From Candidatus Saccharimonadota bacterium (lineage in GTDB: Bacteria > Patescibacteriota > Saccharimonadia > Saccharimonadales > Saccharimonadaceae), in the NCBI GenBank assembly GCA_026395405.1, contig JAPLYU010000001.1:580982-644981 (forward strand): DNA of 64,000 bases, given 5' to 3'. The notes beneath the pieces are model-generated. The model was not told where the DNA came from and made no database searches. It saw only the letters and a list, made by a program, of their open reading frames with translations. Below are positions 1 through 7,936 of this stretch, in pieces. Position numbers and translations under genes: made by a program. Positions within the stretch are counted from its first letter, which is position 1. Each line of letters begins with the position of its first letter.

Positions 1-945
1 TGCTACGACTGGTTTGCCACTTGCCATTGCCTCAAGCATCACGATACTCTGCAGCTCAACCGGTGAAGCCATACAAAATACAGTTCCTAATTTGTGAAAA
101 TCAACAATTTCCTGTTCAGATACGCAACCTGGGAAAGTGATCTTATCAATAATGCTCAAATTCTTTGCCTGTTCTTCCAAGTTTTCTGTCTCGGTACCTT
201 TTCCGACAATTATCATATGGGCATCGTGTTTTTTTAAGACTAGTTTAAAAGCATCGATTAATATTGCGATGTGTTTTTCGGCATCAACTCGTCCAATATA
301 GGAAACGATAGGCTTATCGGTCGGTATTTTGTATTTATTAAATATGCTTTGTGGAGGAGGGGTGGGGTTAAACCGACTAAGATCAATTCCGTTTGAAACG
401 GCTTCGACGGGAATTTTTAATTTTCTGGTTGATAGTTTAAAAATATCAAGTGCAGACTGTGTTGGCATTGTAAAATAGTCAGTCTTTTTATGAAACCTGA
501 CGATGTACTCTTTCATCACATAATTTATTGGTCTAGATAGCGGCGCAAGTCTTTTTAGATTATCCATCAAATTTTCAGGCATAGCATGGTTAGTACTGAC
601 GGTTGGGATATCATATTTTTGGGCGTATTTCATAACTGCCTGGCTTATCATCAAAAACCCCATCATATGTACAACATCGGGATCAAAATCTTTGATTATT
701 TTTTTAACTTCACGGTATGGATACAGACAAATCCTGAAATTTTGATAAAAAGGAAAGATTGTCGATGCTGTGCGGGCTACTGTATAATTGCCATCAATTT
801 CCTTGTATTTTTTACCAGTTTGACTAGGAGCAATGACTAAAACTTCATGCCCGCGCCCCGCTAAGCCCATTGCAAGTGTACGTGCGGCCGTCGACACGCC
901 ATTAACTGTTGGCCAGTATAAATCGGACGAAATTAAAATTTTCAT
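1..945 (-). CDS. Glycosyltransferase family 4, partial (3' end outside window)
   Basis: 315 codons are open from an ATG at 943-945 to the window edge; the C-terminal end lies to the left. The protein opens MKILISSDLYWPTVNGVS, the first beta strand and glycine loop of GT-B retaining glycosyltransferases. The last visible residues (SPVELQSIVMLEAMASGKPVVA) match the family-4 donor-binding E-x7-E segment. Middle motifs such as SNGIDLSRF and SYIGRVDAEKH fit the inter-domain hinge. The family (PimB/MgdA-like) transfers sugars from nucleotide donors to lipid or glycan acceptors at the membrane. It is divergent from the GT2 gene at 1012. The family is clear; acceptor and donor are unknown. Confidence 0.85.
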   Translation of the reverse strand, partial: MKILISSDLYWPTVNGVSTAARTLAMGLAGRGHEVLVIAPSQTGKKYKEIDGNYTVARTASTIFPFYQNFRICLYPYREVKKIIKDFDPDVVHMMGFLMISQAVMKYAQKYDIPTVSTNHAMPENLMDNLKRLAPLSRPINYVMKEYIVRFHKKTDYFTMPTQSALDIFKLSTRKLKIPVEAVSNGIDLSRFNPTPPPQSIFNKYKIPTDKPIVSYIGRVDAEKHIAILIDAFKLVLKKHDAHMIIVGKGTETENLEEQAKNLSIIDKITFPGCVSEQEIVDFHKLGTVFCMASPVELQSIVMLEAMASGKPVVA

Positions 946-1011
946 ATAACATGATTATACCATGTCAAATCGGTCGCAGTACAAGGGTCGAGGGGTAGTA
1001 TAATTATAATA

Positions 1012-1716
1012 ATGAATAAAAAGATTAGTGTCGTTATTGCGGCCTTGAACGAAGCCCCCAGAATTGCCGAGGTATTAAAGGTAGTCACAAAAAGTCCACT
1101 GATTAGTGAGGTTATTGTTGTGAATGACGGCTCGACCGACAATACATCAGGAGTTGTGAAAAAATTTGACGTTATCTTAATCGAGAACCAAAAAAACATC
1201 GGTAAAACCTTATCCGTTAAAAAGGGAATCGAAAAATCCAGAAACGACATTATTATGCTACTTGATGCTGACCTAAGGGGACTAACCCAGGAATCTATCG
1301 ATAATCTTGCCGAACCAGTTATGGACGGTCGGGTTGATTGGACCCTAAGTTGGCGCGATAACGCATTCAAGATTATGCAGCTTTTAAAAATGGAGTTGGA
1401 TAGCGGCGAGCGGGTCATACCCAAAAAACTTTTGGCAGACCCCTTGATTTGGAGTCGCCCCAACGTTAGTTATGGTCTTGAAACCCTAATGAACAAATCG
1501 TTGCTTGATAATAATAAAACTTTTAGGTCTGTCCATCTTCGGGGAGTTATTAATATTAAGAAGGCAACAAAAATCGGTTTTATTGGCGGCTGGGTAGAAG
1601 ATTTCAAAATGTTGGGTCAAATCTCAGAAGTTATTCCTTTGCATAAATTCGTCTGGCAGTTTCTAAAGATGGCATATTTAAATAAAAAATACAGCAATCC
1701 AGAACAGCATCCATAA
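1012..1716 (+). CDS. Glycosyltransferase family 2 (GT-A fold)
   Basis: 234 residues. The N-terminus MNKKISVVIAALNEAPRI and VVNDGSTDNT are the nucleotide-sugar binding signatures of GT2. LLDADLRGL near residue 85 carries the DxD-like metal and sugar-phosphate motif. There is no obvious C-terminal membrane segment, so it is probably a soluble or peripheral enzyme like a short dolichyl-phosphate-mannose synthase domain. The ATG lies 7 bases after TATAAT (999-1004), with no ribosome-binding site, so the mRNA is probably leaderless. It is divergently paired with a GT4 enzyme, which suggests a shared role in envelope glycan or glycolipid synthesis (inference). Confidence 0.8.
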   Translation: MNKKISVVIAALNEAPRIAEVLKVVTKSPLISEVIVVNDGSTDNTSGVVKKFDVILIENQKNIGKTLSVKKGIEKSRNDIIMLLDADLRGLTQESIDNLAEPVMDGRVDWTLSWRDNAFKIMQLLKMELDSGERVIPKKLLADPLIWSRPNVSYGLETLMNKSLLDNNKTFRSVHLRGVINIKKATKIGFIGGWVEDFKMLGQISEVIPLHKFVWQFLKMAYLNKKYSNPEQHP

Positions 1717-1736
1717 TCTGTTACAATAGCTTTGTG

Positions 1737-2213
1737 ATGGCACAGAAAAAGAAGAAAAAACCAACCCCTAAATCCATCGTAAATCGACGGGCTTCTTTTG
1801 ATTACTTTTTAGATGACGAGCTGGTAGTCGGAATCGCCTTAACTGGTATAGAAACTCGAGCTGCCCGCGATGGACATATTCAGCTAAAGGGCTCTTTTGT
1901 AAATATACGCGATAATGAATTATGGCTGAATAACGCCAGTTTTAGTTTGAAGCCAAATGAAAAGGGTGCGGTGGGGAACCGAACAATCGACACCTCACCA
2001 CGCAAATTGTTGGCTAGCCGCAAACAAATTGACAATCTATCAGATAAGAAACTGGCCGGGATGACTATCGTCCCAATTAAACTGCTGACAGGTGGACGAT
2101 ATATCAAACTGGTTATTGCGCTTGGAAAAGGCAAAAAAACCTACGACAAACGCGAAACCATGAAACGCCGCGACCAAGAACGCGAAATCAATCGTGCAAT
2201 TAAAAATAACTGA
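1737..2213 (+). CDS. smpB: SsrA-binding protein SmpB
   Basis: 158 residues if started at ATG 1737; a GTG at 1734 is also possible. SmpB binds tmRNA and brings it to stalled ribosomes for trans-translation. Visible signatures are the N-terminal basic stretch, NRRASFDYFLDDELVVGIALTG, the GHIQLKGSFV strand, and the C-terminal YDKRETMKRRDQEREINRAIK tail that inserts into the empty mRNA channel as a helix. Length is normal for the family. The start is 9 bases downstream of TACAAT (1722-1727), fitting leaderless expression. The gene is followed by copy 1 of the structured RNA repeat, on the opposite strand. Confidence 0.95.
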   Translation: MAQKKKKKPTPKSIVNRRASFDYFLDDELVVGIALTGIETRAARDGHIQLKGSFVNIRDNELWLNNASFSLKPNEKGAVGNRTIDTSPRKLLASRKQIDNLSDKKLAGMTIVPIKLLTGGRYIKLVIALGKGKKTYDKRETMKRRDQEREINRAIKNN

Positions 2214-2223
2214 AAACAGTTTG

Positions 2224-2483
2224 CTTTTCTACCGTCCACCACCACCGAGTTCACACGAAACGGCCACTCTACGTGTGACCCCTTTCGGGGTCAGCACGTG
2301 GCGTTCGGCTGCCTACCGGCACATCCGTTTGTGTTGAACCAGGCGGTACTGAACGTATACGCACAATTTAAAGATACAGTATTAAAGTAAGTTACGGGTG
2401 ACGTTCGGTGGGGCCACCCCAATATTGTTTTGCCGTAATCGGTAAAAAATATTAGGGGTAAACCGGACGGCAGGACCCGCACG
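2224..2483 (-). repeat. Structured intergenic RNA repeat, copy 1 (both modules)
   Basis: Copy 1 fills the smpB-xthA gap. Read on the minus strand it has a 5' module (2483-2395) and a 3' module (2355-2224). The 5' module has a helix ACCCC-AATATT / AATATT-GGGGT around a CCG-ATTA-CGG hairpin. The 3' module has a long outer helix (about 2355-2326 with 2253-2224) enclosing the core GTGCCGGTAGGCAGC and an arm ACGTG...TGACCCC-GAAA-GGGGTCA-CACGT. The same elements recur near 18731 and 20291 with compensatory changes. The 63-codon frame at 2291-2482 is a by-product of the repeat. No known RNA family was recognised. Confidence 0.7.
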
Positions 2484-2509
2484 ATATGAATATTGTATAA
2501 TAATAAGTG

Positions 2510-3304
2510 ATGAAACTTTATTCTTGGAACGTAAATGGGATTCGGGCAGTGTTAAACAAAGGCGCTTTTCAAAAATTTATCGCGCAACATCAACCTGATG
2601 TTTTGTGTATGCAGGAAATCAAAGCAAAAGAGGACCAGGTTGAAATTGATTTGCCAGGTTATTTTCAGTACTGGAACAGTGCTGAGCGTCCAGGATACAG
2701 CGGAACTGCAATCTTCACAAAAATCAAACCATTGACTATTATTAATGGTTTTACCGGTGATATTGCCGAAAAATACAAACTTGCTGGTGACGGTTACGGT
2801 GACCCGAACAGCGAGGGCAGGGTAATTTCAGCCGAGTTCGATAATTTTTGGGTTGTTTCGGTATATACCCCTAACTCAAAGGGTGATTTATCGCGGCTTG
2901 GTCTTCGTCACAAACAATGGGATCCAGCATTTTTAGAACATATTAAAACTCTGGAAAAATCAAAACCTGTTTTGTTTTGTGGAGACCTAAACGTTGCGCA
3001 TAACGAAATAGACCTGGCTAATCCCAAACAAAACGTCGGCAAACACGGATTTACGGATGAAGAACGTGAAGGATTTGATACATTTGAATCAGCTGGGTTT
3101 ATCGATGTGTTCCGAACCAAATATCCCGAAAAAACCGATGCGTACACTTGGTGGACGCACTGGGCCAACGCCAGAGCCCGCAATATCGGTTGGCGTATTG
3201 ATTACTGGATGGCCAGCAAATCGTTTTCAGACAAAGTCACAAACCCGCAACTCCACCCCGAAGTTATGGGCTCCGACCACTGTCCAATCAGTATTGAAAT
3301 TTGA
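2510..3304 (+). CDS. xthA: Exodeoxyribonuclease III / AP endonuclease
   Basis: 264 residues from ATG 2510 (a GTG at 2507 is the alternative). This Mg-dependent AP endonuclease and 3' exonuclease acts in base-excision repair. Family motifs run in order: MKLYSWNVNGIRA at the N-terminus, MQEIKA with the metal-binding Glu, YSGTAIF, VVSVYTPN with the catalytic Tyr, FCGDLNVAH with the Asp/Asn pair, WTHWANARARNIGWRIDY, and the terminal GSDHCPISIEI with the catalytic Asp-His. Length is full. TATAAT at 2496-2501 is 8 bases before the ATG, again leaderless style. Confidence 0.96.
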   Translation: MKLYSWNVNGIRAVLNKGAFQKFIAQHQPDVLCMQEIKAKEDQVEIDLPGYFQYWNSAERPGYSGTAIFTKIKPLTIINGFTGDIAEKYKLAGDGYGDPNSEGRVISAEFDNFWVVSVYTPNSKGDLSRLGLRHKQWDPAFLEHIKTLEKSKPVLFCGDLNVAHNEIDLANPKQNVGKHGFTDEEREGFDTFESAGFIDVFRTKYPEKTDAYTWWTHWANARARNIGWRIDYWMASKSFSDKVTNPQLHPEVMGSDHCPISIEI

Positions 3305-3352
3305 AACATCCCATAACGACAACGACACTTCTGCATGTCTTATCGCTTATGA

Positions 3353-3381
3353 TTGACAAATAACAGAGATAGTAGTATTAT
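3353..3381 (+). promoter_or_regulatory. Consensus sigma-70-type promoter
   Basis: TTGACA (3353-3358), a 17-base spacer and TATTAT (3376-3381). It predicts a start near 3388 and a leader of about 35 bases ahead of the GTG at 3424, with AGGGGG (3411-3416) as ribosome-binding site. This differs from the leaderless arrangement of the neighbouring genes. Confidence 0.7.
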
Positions 3382-3423
3382 TTTTTTGACTTGTACAGTT
3401 CAGCGAAATTAGGGGGATCCATC

Positions 3424-3981
3424 GTGGCACGCCCGGAACAACAGCAGCAAGGCGATAACACCCACAAGTTCAACGGGCAAGGTCCGGCTTTCGACGGTTG
3501 CGTCATCCCAAATGACCCAATCTCGAGCGAAGCGAAGATCGGTCAGAATGTCGTGATTGGCGATGACGTCCACATCGGAGTCGGAGTCAAGATCGGTGAT
3601 GGCTGCGTCTTGTGCGACGAGGCTATCATCATGGACAACGTCGTCGTCGGCAATCAGACCCACATCGGTCGCGACACCTTCATCAAGAAGGGCGCCGTCA
3701 TCGGGCATCACTGCATCGTTGGCGAAGGCTGCACTATCGACAAGCACGTCATCGTCGGTAGCCTCGTCACAATCGGTGACATCGTTCACATCAAGAAGGC
3801 GGCCAGGATCGGTGGAGACGTCGAAATCTCCACCGGGGCACAGATCGGCAAGCGAGCGCTCGTCAACTATGGTGCGGAAGTCGAAGAAGGCATCCACATC
3901 CTCAAGGACGAAATCGTCCCGATCAACCAACACGTTTGTATCCACGACGGAAGACGCTTCCCAGAACCACAGTTCGCCTGA
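3424..3981 (+). CDS. Left-handed beta-helix (hexapeptide repeat) protein
   Basis: 185 residues from GTG 3424, chosen because AGGGGG lies 7 bases upstream; a TTG at 3391 is in frame but has no such site. From about residue 30 to 165 the protein is a run of hexapeptides of the [IV]-G-x4 type (AKIGQN, VVIGDD, VHIGVG, VKIGDG, VVVGNQ and so on), the LpxA/DapD/gamma-carbonic-anhydrase fold that normally trimerises. A Gln-rich N-terminus and a short tail flank it. Acyltransferase substrate or carbonic anhydrase histidines cannot be assigned. The gene is clearly G+C-richer than its neighbours, with codons such as ATC, GTC and AAG dominating, and it has its own promoter and terminator. Confidence 0.7.
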   Translation: MARPEQQQQGDNTHKFNGQGPAFDGCVIPNDPISSEAKIGQNVVIGDDVHIGVGVKIGDGCVLCDEAIIMDNVVVGNQTHIGRDTFIKKGAVIGHHCIVGEGCTIDKHVIVGSLVTIGDIVHIKKAARIGGDVEISTGAQIGKRALVNYGAEVEEGIHILKDEIVPINQHVCIHDGRRFPEPQFA

Positions 3982-4026
3982 TACAAGTCAACGCGCCTCG
4001 CGTTCCGAGTTTTACTGTCTATCCGG

Positions 4027-4061
4027 ATAGTGCCTCGTTGAACCGGGGCGCTATTCCTTTT
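4027..4061 (+). terminator. Rho-independent terminator
   Basis: An 11-bp stem ATAGTGCCTCG (4027-4037) / CGGGGCGCTAT (4044-4054), with two G-U pairs, is followed by a T-rich run. It ends the hexapeptide-repeat gene. Confidence 0.65.
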
Positions 4062-4080
4062 CCTCTGTTATAGTAGATAT

Positions 4081-4869
4081 ATGGATTCACACCCTTACTG
4101 GCACAAACAAACTGTCGAAAAACCACTTTACTCTAGTATAGAATGGTCAAAACCCGAACAAAAAACTCAGAAGGGTAAGTTAGGCATTATCGGCGGCAAT
4201 AAATTAGGATTTATTAGCGTAGCCGAAAGTTACGAGATGTCACTAAAAGCCGGGGCGGGCGAGGTCCGCGTACTACTGCCAGATGTCCTACGAAAATCAA
4301 TCCCTGCATCTATGACAGATGTAATTTTTGGAGATACCAATCCGTCTGGCGGTTTAGCAAAAAATGCCTTGAACGAAATGAAGGCGCTTGGCGATTGGTC
4401 AACGGGCGTACTGCTGATTGGCGATTCCGGGAATAACAGCGAAACCGCGATACTATACGAAGGCTTTGTCAAAGAATATGCGGGGCCACTAACGATTACT
4501 CGCGACGCTGTTGATTTATTGAAAAATACGAGCCAGGAACTAGTGGACCGTCCGGATACACTACTGGTCGTATCGCTGGCTCAACTTCAAAAGTTATTTA
4601 GAACCGTGTATTATCCTAAAGTTTTGACTTTCAGTATGCAACTTACTAATTTAATCGAAGCTTTGCACAAATTCACCATTACATACCCGATAACAATCGC
4701 TGTTTTACATCAAAATACGATGTTAGTTGCCAGCTGCGGAGAAGTAACAACGACTCCATTTGACGAACCGATGAAAATTTGGCGCGGGCAAACAGCCACA
4801 ACTGCCGCCGTTTATTGGCTTTGGACCCTATCAAAACCACTTGAAAGCGTCACCGCCAGTTTGATATGA
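4081..4869 (+). CDS. YjeF-C/NnrD-like ribokinase-fold protein
   Basis: 262 residues. KGKLGIIGGNKLGFISVAESYEMSLKAGAGEVRVLLPD resembles the N-terminal half of ADP-dependent NAD(P)H-hydrate dehydratase (NnrD/YjeF-C), including the glycine loop and the lane of small residues. GVLLIGDSGNNSET resembles the second substrate loop. The family's C-terminal anion-hole and catalytic G-x-G-D motif is not visible; the corresponding region reads KIWRGQTATTAAVYWLW. It may therefore be a diverged or non-catalytic member of the fold. TATAGT (4069-4074) is 6 bases before the ATG. Fold assignment is moderate and enzymatic function uncertain. Confidence 0.5.
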   Translation: MDSHPYWHKQTVEKPLYSSIEWSKPEQKTQKGKLGIIGGNKLGFISVAESYEMSLKAGAGEVRVLLPDVLRKSIPASMTDVIFGDTNPSGGLAKNALNEMKALGDWSTGVLLIGDSGNNSETAILYEGFVKEYAGPLTITRDAVDLLKNTSQELVDRPDTLLVVSLAQLQKLFRTVYYPKVLTFSMQLTNLIEALHKFTITYPITIAVLHQNTMLVASCGEVTTTPFDEPMKIWRGQTATTAAVYWLWTLSKPLESVTASLI

Positions 4870-4883
4870 AAATTTTATTTATT

Positions 4884-4970
4884 TGGTGGGCAAGGGGGGA
4901 CTTGAACCCCCACTCCCTTGCGAGAACCAGATTTTGAGTCTAGCGCGTCTACCAATTCCGCCACTCGCCC
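4884..4970 (-). tRNA. tRNA-Leu (anticodon CAA)
   Basis: Read on the minus strand the acceptor GGGCGAG (4970-4964) pairs with CTTGCCC, followed by A and an encoded CCA (4886-4884). The D arm is of the TGGCGGAATTGGTAGACGC type, the anticodon loop is CTCAAAA, there is a long variable arm typical of class II tRNAs, and the T arm is GGGGGTTCAAGTCCCCC. It reads UUG codons. It sits convergent to the YjeF-C-like gene. Confidence 0.95.
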
Positions 4971-5070
4971 AACAGATGAATAAAATTTTTTAATATTATA
5001 GCGGATTGCATTCCACAAGCGGTAGCAACCTGTAATATAGTGTACAATAGAAATTAGTAGGAATCTATAG

Positions 5071-6321
5071 ATGAAGCCAGAAGAGCCCAAAAGCAATCAA
5101 GGTGGGATGTCGCTATCGCAGCAGGGGCATCAAATTAATGCACCCACCGGGCATTCTGCCGGACCCCCAAAGGAAGCTGCCGCACAACTAATCAGATCGC
5201 AAATTGACAGTATTTACGACAGTCAGCCAACTCAGTCTGATACCGCACCCGAACCGATTACAGACCCAATCCCCCTGGAAGATATAGACCCTTATCAAAG
5301 AACTCATACGGAAAAACCCGAACTCCAAGTAAACGATTGGGGCCAATATCACAGTGCCTGGCAAAATTATTACCAAAAATACTACGAGGGTTATTATTTG
5401 CATCATCTGAACAAAAAACAGCCAATTAAGAATGAAAACCTACCGACGCCAACTTCGCCCAAACGATTAACATCAATCAGATCACGCTTGCGACCGGCAA
5501 TTCATGACACCGATCAGCAAAAAACCACAAACACCCTTACGTCCGATGAAGCTATTTTTGACATGCGCCAAGAATTAAAAACAAAAGTACATCGCTCAGC
5601 AACAAAAATTAAAAAAAGCCGGCACTTTTTGCCAATAATCTCCGGCTTGATTGTCGTAATGATATTCATTTTCTTGCAATACAATAGTTTTATAGTTTCG
5701 AACGTAATGGCATATGTCAGCCCTGGGAATATTGACCCTCAAAATATCGTGATTGACCCGAACGCCGATACGACTGTCGGACCAGAACCAAAATTAATAA
5801 TTCCGAAGATTAACGTCGATGTGCCGGTTATATATGACATAGGCAATGACTATAATTCCCAGATGGCGGCCATGGCAAAAGGTGTAGCCCAATTTGCTAT
5901 ACCAGGAGCCAACAGCCACCCAGGACAAGTCGGTAATACGGTTATTGCCGGACACAGTAGCAATGATTTATTTGACGGTGGTGATTACAAGTTCATTTTT
6001 GCGCAACTTGATAAATTAAACGTTGGTGATACGATTTATGCCAATTATAACTCGGTCCGTTACACATATATCGTAACCAAAAAACAGGTCGTAAGTCCAA
6101 ATGATGTCAGCAGTTTAGTATATCCAACGACCAAACCTATATTAACCTTATTAACATGTACGCCCGTTGGTACAGCGTTAAATCGTCTGTTGATTACTGC
6201 CGAACAAGTAAGTCCTGACCCAGACAAATCAACGGCAGCGCCTGCTTCTTCAAATACTGCAACTAAATCTATTCCTGGCAATACACCGTCATTTATTGAA
6301 AAATTATTTGGCGCTAGATAG
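5071..6321 (+). CDS. Sortase with long cytoplasmic N-terminal region
   Basis: 416 residues. Residues 1 to about 185 are polar, Pro/Gln/Tyr-rich and probably disordered in the cytoplasm. A transmembrane helix follows (about 187-210, FLPIISGLIVVMIFIFLQY), then a class D/E/F-like sortase domain from about 235. The catalytic triad is visible as His295 (VIAGHSS), Cys363 (LLTCTPVG) and Arg372 (LNRLLI). Sortases cleave a C-terminal sorting signal and attach the surface protein to peptidoglycan or another protein. The usual cytoplasmic tail is a few residues, so the 185-residue extension is unusual. No substrate or pilin gene lies next to it. AGGAAT precedes the ATG. Confidence 0.85.
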   Translation: MKPEEPKSNQGGMSLSQQGHQINAPTGHSAGPPKEAAAQLIRSQIDSIYDSQPTQSDTAPEPITDPIPLEDIDPYQRTHTEKPELQVNDWGQYHSAWQNYYQKYYEGYYLHHLNKKQPIKNENLPTPTSPKRLTSIRSRLRPAIHDTDQQKTTNTLTSDEAIFDMRQELKTKVHRSATKIKKSRHFLPIISGLIVVMIFIFLQYNSFIVSNVMAYVSPGNIDPQNIVIDPNADTTVGPEPKLIIPKINVDVPVIYDIGNDYNSQMAAMAKGVAQFAIPGANSHPGQVGNTVIAGHSSNDLFDGGDYKFIFAQLDKLNVGDTIYANYNSVRYTYIVTKKQVVSPNDVSSLVYPTTKPILTLLTCTPVGTALNRLLITAEQVSPDPDKSTAAPASSNTATKSIPGNTPSFIEKLFGAR

Positions 6322-6326
6322 TCGTA

Positions 6327-7796
6327 CTAGGGAAGTATCATTCGAACTCTTTGAAGTTGGTAACCAGTGGCCGATTTGTTGACGCTATATAAAAATCGTC
6401 CGTTATTAGTCAATGTTACTGCCTGACCCGTCAAGACTGGATTGATAGTATGGGCATTAGCGCCATCAAATTCCAAAACAGACAATATTCCACCGCTGTC
6501 TGACCAAACGTGATATTCATCCAGCCACTGTAGTGGGGGTACTTCTGCGGCTGAAGAAATGGTTGAGGAGGATAGTTTTTGATACTCTAAGTCATAACTT
6601 GAAAAACTTGCACCCGACTGCACAAAGACATATTGTCCTTTGGGACTAAAAGATAATTGCTGGACATCCGATAGACTGTCGAAACTTGATATTGCCTTCA
6701 TACTGTTTGCGTTGTCACTGGTTGTATTTGGATAGCTACCACTTAGGATATCGACTTTTTTCCCTTCCGATATGGCTACGTAGTTCTCGTTAAAGTAGTG
6801 GGTTGTAGCAATCCGTAGTGGCACATCAGGACTTCCTTTGACAGTACGTAGTACAGCAGGTCTGCTGTCTCCCTCTCTGAATAGCCCAACAACTCTTTCG
6901 TCAGTCCCAATTTTGCCTTTACCAACATAAGTTATGACTTTTGAGTCAATATAAAAGTCAAAGTCCGTAACACTGGTTACTAATGGTTTTGATGAAGTCC
7001 CGCCGTTTAAATCAAGTTTATGGATATCACCGGCCGCTAGGACATATAGACTGTTACCACCATCGCTTGAAAAGACAGCTTTGTCGATAGCAAGATTGAA
7101 TGATTTTGTAACATTTTTGGTTTGATTGACATCTTGGGTGTCCAACACTATTAGTTCGGTTTTTTCGCCATAAGTATGTTTGATGATAGCGTATCGTTCG
7201 CCGTTATCCCATTTTTCAATGTTAAAGGTGTGTGTGACGCCCGATGCTACCGGTTCACTGTAGATACTTGCAGGTATGACAATGTCTTTTGTGCTGACAT
7301 TATCGGAACTAATATCGATTAGCTTGTACGATGGGATGTTTGGTTGTGGTTGAACAAGGATAAAATTTCCCTTTGGTGAGGCCAAAGAAGATTGCATTGT
7401 TTTATAGTTTGCAATCGGTTCGACAGTCAATTTTTTTGGCACCAACAAGGTATAGTTTAACCAAGTTAATGTGCCGGGTTTAACCGTAACGGATTTTTGC
7501 CAAGTCTGATAGCCATCTCGCCACATCACAACCGTATGTTTACCGGCTTGGACAGAACTTTTGGACGAGGTTTTTGCGCCGCTAACTATTCCGTCAATCG
7601 AAACTGTCGCGCCCGAAGGCGTTGAACTAAACTGCAAAAAAGCATTCTGTTCGAGATTGCCATTATTAGAATCGAATCGGAACCCTAGCATAAAGAATGT
7701 AACGAATGTTACTAAAACTATCACAGAGAACACCATGAATAAATTAACGAATATTCGTTTTATCAGTGTTTTTCGTTTCGGATTTTTGCTAGGCAT
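6327..7796 (-). CDS. Membrane-anchored PEGA-domain protein with beta-propeller-like region
   Basis: 489 residues. A basic N-terminus precedes a transmembrane helix (about 15-38, IFVNLFMVFSVIVLVTFVTFF). A PEGA domain follows (about 53-115: SSTPSGATVSIDGIVSG, AGKHTVVMWRDGYQTWQKSVTV), typical of surface proteins thought to contact the cell wall. The rest is beta-rich, with repeated blade-like stretches (SPKGNFILVQP, SSDGGNSLYVLA, SPKGQYVFVQS) suggesting a propeller. It ends 5 bases from the sortase gene on the other strand (convergent). Surface location is inferred; function unknown. Confidence 0.7.
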   Translation of the reverse strand: MPSKNPKRKTLIKRIFVNLFMVFSVIVLVTFVTFFMLGFRFDSNNGNLEQNAFLQFSSTPSGATVSIDGIVSGAKTSSKSSVQAGKHTVVMWRDGYQTWQKSVTVKPGTLTWLNYTLLVPKKLTVEPIANYKTMQSSLASPKGNFILVQPQPNIPSYKLIDISSDNVSTKDIVIPASIYSEPVASGVTHTFNIEKWDNGERYAIIKHTYGEKTELIVLDTQDVNQTKNVTKSFNLAIDKAVFSSDGGNSLYVLAAGDIHKLDLNGGTSSKPLVTSVTDFDFYIDSKVITYVGKGKIGTDERVVGLFREGDSRPAVLRTVKGSPDVPLRIATTHYFNENYVAISEGKKVDILSGSYPNTTSDNANSMKAISSFDSLSDVQQLSFSPKGQYVFVQSGASFSSYDLEYQKLSSSTISSAAEVPPLQWLDEYHVWSDSGGILSVLEFDGANAHTINPVLTGQAVTLTNNGRFLYSVNKSATGYQLQRVRMILP

Positions 7797-7936
7797 GGTT
7801 CAAATACATATTATATCAAGTTGTATACATTTATTATCCAAAACCTTGTATATTTTTCTAAATCAACTAAGATATCTAATAGTATTGCTTATGCGAGTAA
7901 GAAAAGCGAACAGTTTAAAGATTGCGTGAGAAAATA
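7797..7936. promoter_or_regulatory. AT-rich divergent intergenic region
   Basis: 140 bases between the divergent PEGA and DUF4367-type genes. Several TATA-rich stretches could serve as -10 boxes in both directions, but no -35/-10 pair is convincing. Confidence 0.3.

Noticed and set aside
2291..2482. Small ORF sharing its C-terminal residues with the ORF at 18525-18800
   Set aside because: The shared residues come from the structured RNA repeat, and the frames differ elsewhere. RNA covariation explains the conservation better than protein coding.
3409..4030. Long antisense and alternate-frame ORFs over the hexapeptide-repeat gene
   Set aside because: They arise from the G/C-ending codon bias of the sense gene. 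Their products are Asp- or Ser/Thr-rich with no fold, and they have no start signals.
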